NCBI GenBank assembly: GCA_902812505.1
Contig: CADDZQ010000007.1
Location: 1 to 40,404, forward strand
DNA from: an archaeon
Lineage (GTDB): Archaea; Thermoproteota; Thermoprotei_A; Marsarchaeales; Marsarchaeaceae
Direction of reading: 5' to 3'
DNA length: 40,404 nucleotides
Shown: positions 38,312 to 40,404 of the stretch, one piece after another
Numbering within the stretch: the stretch's first letter is position 1
Layout: every line of letters starts with the position of its first letter
Translations under genes and position numbers: made by a program
Notes under the pieces: model-generated
What the model was told of the DNA's origin: nothing
The model's database searches: none
What the model saw: the letters and a program-made list of their open reading frames with translations, nothing else

Positions 38312-40404
38312 TCACGTGGTAGGCCTACCACGCCGCATAGCCAGACCCACACCTAGAACCACTATGGCGATCACTATGAGCGCCACCACCACAACCAGTG
38401 CGGTTGGGAACCCGCTCGACACAGTGGTCGACGGTGTAGGAGTGCTTGGTGTAGTGGGTGGTGTAGTGGGTGGTGTAGTGGGTGGTGTAGTGGGTGGTGT
38501 AGTCGATGGACTCACAACCGAGAGTGTGCCCATGTATTGGAGGAAGTACTTGTTGCTCGAGGTCTGCCCACCGCCGAAGTACATATAGGAGGCACCAGTC
38601 CAGTTCACCTGCGCCACAAGCGTGTATTGGCCAACACTTAGGCTCGAGGTGGGTATACTCGCAGTGTAGGTGCCATTACCCTGGAAGCTCATCGGGTAGC
38701 TGGCCAAGACCTGCAGTGTGCTGGGGTTGAGCACATACACGGTGGCGCTCGCCCCATTCACCGGTGAAAGCGACGCGTAGTACCCACTCGAAGTGGAGCT
38801 CAGACCCGAAGAACTCCACACATCCGCGTGGACAGTGTAGGTTGCACTCTGACCCTGAGGCGCCGTCACCACGCTGCTGGTGGGGTTGAACAAGTAGTAG
38901 GGTTGGAAGACGCTCACCTGAGCGTAGTTCGAGGAGGGACTCCAAGCGTTGAAAACGTAGGCACCACTCCACAGCTCATCTGCGAGGTACTGGGACTGAG
39001 TCATCGACGCCCAAGTGGTTGGCTGAATACTACCGAACAGGTGCTCTGGTAGGATGGGTAGACCGTAGATAGAGAGTATGTTGTTCACCGAGCTCGTGTT
39101 GAAGTATACCTTGATCTGATATGGGTTGTTGGGGGGCACATAGCTATCCACAAGCCCAGAAGCAACACCGAACCATTCGAGGCCTGGGTTGGCGCTCTCA
39201 GCGGTATAGTTCACCGTTACGCCGGGGTCGATTGTTATGGTGTCCGACTTGGGGTTATAGGGGTTCGATGAGTATCCACCCACGTCGAGGTACCAGAGTG
39301 TGAAGTTGTAGTCTAACGCGGTCATGGGCACACCGTCCTGCCACACGCCGTTCGGTAGGAAGTTAAAGGTGATAACCGAGCCGTTAAAGTAGTGACCGTT
39401 CGGGTCCACACCGCTAGCCGTGGTTATCGAGTAATTGTAGGCTGCGTTCGCGAATAGCTGCACGGGGTTACTATATGAGACGGTGAGTGGTGTGGTGTAG
39501 AGTAATCCGAGTATATCGAAGTCGTAGAGGGACGTAGCCTCGTATATGTTGAGTGTGTCCGGGCTCTGAGGCATCCCGAACCTGTAGAGGCCGCCGAAGT
39601 TGGCGCCAACAGGGTGCACGTTAGCCGTGAAGAGCACACCGTAGGGCGCCTCAATAATGTAACCCTTCCACGAAGCCACATTCACGGGTGTAAGGCTCAC
39701 ACCCCAGTCGAGTATAACGTAAGGCAAGTCCTCCTGTAGAAGCGTGGCCGACTGAACCGTGTAGTTATACAGCGCCTGATAGCTTGATGCGTCGAGTAGC
39801 TTGGTTGTGAGGCTCCAAACAGTCTGGTTATCATAGTTCTGATAGAACGTATTCAGAACGTAGGGTCCAAAGATATAGTAGAGCCAAGTTGGCGACACCG
39901 GTGAACCAAGAGACCAGCCCAACTCGTACATCTCGTAGTTACCCGTGGGTAGCAGGTTATCGATGAACGTGTTAAAGTTCACTGGAACAATGTTTATGGT
40001 GAGGTTGATGGCCGCCGCGTTACTCGTAATCGACTGCAATATCTGCTGCCTCAGGTCGAACCCAGTGCCCGAGCTCGTGTAAATCGAGAGGGCGCCCACC
40101 TGTGTGCCGTTGGGGTAGGTCCAGTAGCCCTGCGCTGGGTGGTCAACCAAGCCCGCGAGCTCGAGCTCCTGAATAGCAGCGGTGAGGTTGAATGTACCAT
40201 ACTTCTGGTAGGCCTGAGCCTCCTGGGAGCTGAAGTATTGGCCGTAAACCGAGGGGTACAGATAGTATGGTGACGCGATGCCCAGTATACCGTTATCCAG
40301 AGCCGAGGCGATTGCCTGATAGTTTGTGAGGTGCTGTATCGCCCTCCTAAAGTGGACGTTACTCATGGGGTAGACGTGAACGTTGAAACCCAAGTAGCCG
40401 AAGC
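38312..40404 (-). CDS. Peptide-binding protein of ABC importer, wall-anchored (5' partial)
   Basis: The frame is open to the window edge, so the N-terminus is missing; 697 residues are seen. The first 260 residues match the C-terminal half of a SBP_bac_5 lobe (VHFRRAIQHLTNYQAIASALDNG, QQILQSITSNAAAINLTINIVPVNFNTF). FGMPQSPDTLNIYEATSLYDFDILGLLYT and WQDGVPMTALDYNFTLWY then repeat the pattern of that family's N-terminal part. An Ig-like domain follows (about 520-635), then a Thr/Pro stalk of PTTP repeats, one membrane helix (LVVVVALIVIAIVVLGVGLAM) and a basic tail. It probably captures peptides outside the cell and delivers them to the permeases. Confidence 0.9.
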   Translation of the reverse strand, partial: FGYLGFNVHVYPMSNVHFRRAIQHLTNYQAIASALDNGILGIASPYYLYPSVYGQYFSSQEAQAYQKYGTFNLTAAIQELELAGLVDHPAQGYWTYPNGTQVGALSIYTSSGTGFDLRQQILQSITSNAAAINLTINIVPVNFNTFIDNLLPTGNYEMYELGWSLGSPVSPTWLYYIFGPYVLNTFYQNYDNQTVWSLTTKLLDASSYQALYNYTVQSATLLQEDLPYVILDWGVSLTPVNVASWKGYIIEAPYGVLFTANVHPVGANFGGLYRFGMPQSPDTLNIYEATSLYDFDILGLLYTTPLTVSYSNPVQLFANAAYNYSITTASGVDPNGHYFNGSVITFNFLPNGVWQDGVPMTALDYNFTLWYLDVGGYSSNPYNPKSDTITIDPGVTVNYTAESANPGLEWFGVASGLVDSYVPPNNPYQIKVYFNTSSVNNILSIYGLPILPEHLFGSIQPTTWASMTQSQYLADELWSGAYVFNAWSPSSNYAQVSVFQPYYLFNPTSSVVTAPQGQSATYTVHADVWSSSGLSSTSSGYYASLSPVNGASATVYVLNPSTLQVLASYPMSFQGNGTYTASIPTSSLSVGQYTLVAQVNWTGASYMYFGGGQTSSNKYFLQYMGTLSVVSPSTTPPTTPPTTPPTTPPTTPSTPTPSTTVSSGFPTALVVVVALIVIAIVVLGVGLAMRRGRPTT
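38448..38503 (-). repeat. 12-bp tandem repeat encoding a Thr/Pro stalk
   Basis: Four perfect copies of GGTGTAGTGGGT (plus strand) run from 38448 to 38495, with a partial fifth copy. On the coding strand they encode PTTP units next to the membrane helix. The repeat is in frame, so changes in copy number would alter stalk length without breaking the gene. Confidence 0.9.

Noticed and set aside
38448-38503. CRISPR array
   Set aside because: The 12-bp repeats are directly adjacent without spacers and are in frame within a coding region.

Overview
This 40.4 kb window is archaeal chromosome. The evidence is a complete A-type ATPase operon, an archaeal class I CCA-adding enzyme, an ATP-dependent DNA ligase, EndoMS/NucS, archease, ThpR, a COG2112-type kinase and an archaeal RqcH/NFACT protein. 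Promoters have archaeal TATA boxes (a recurrent GTTAAAT core) lying 25-35 nt upstream of starts, leaders are very short or absent, GTG and TTG starts are common, and Shine-Dalgarno elements are of the GGTGA/GGAGG type. The gene set fits a thermophilic member of the Thermoproteota/TACK group, possibly Nitrososphaeria or Caldarchaeales-like. That placement is inference; no rRNA is present to test it.

Layout. 1-2.5 kb: the end of a molybdenum hydroxylase (xanthine dehydrogenase/aldehyde oxidase family) operon, with the [2Fe-2S] and molybdopterin subunits. 2.6-5.9 kb: archease, divergent from a pterin dehydratase plus chorismate mutase-prephenate dehydratase pair, then a site-2 protease. 5.9-14.5 kb (minus): a ten-gene A-ATPase operon in the order K-E-C-F-A-B-D-X-H-I, where X is an unrecognised 90-aa single-span membrane protein. 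14.6-21.9 kb: Hsp20, a coiled-coil protein coupled to DNA ligase, an unknown protein and a glycosyltransferase, AMMECR1, and two CBS-domain proteins. 21.9-25.1 kb (minus): RqcH with a small helical partner, then NucS. 25.4-26.8 kb: an IS200/IS605-type TnpB element whose tnpB is split by a frameshift at an A6 run. 27-29.6 kb: ThpR, CCA-adding enzyme and a kinase. 29.8-31.7 kb: a small exported protein divergent from a membrane protein plus winged-helix pair, then a small hypothetical gene. 31.7-32.4 kb: a 595-nt non-coding stretch with one strong candidate structured RNA or miniature element, then tRNA-Pro(GGG). 32.4-40.4 kb (minus): a Dpp/Opp-type peptide ABC importer with a wall-anchored binding protein (cut by the window edge), two permeases (one with a large extracytoplasmic insertion), two ATPases and a membrane-anchored surface protein.

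How the genes work together. The largest units are energy conservation (A-ATPase) and peptide uptake (ABC system). RNA and protein quality control is spread across archease, ThpR, CCA-adding enzyme, RqcH, the site-2 protease and Hsp20. DNA ligase and NucS add DNA repair. The observations most worth checking are the extra gene X inside the ATPase operon, the oversized OppC-like permease and unusual binding protein, the membrane sensor/winged-helix/exported-protein locus, and the structured non-coding intervals. No CRISPR array, rRNA, integrase or phage module was seen.
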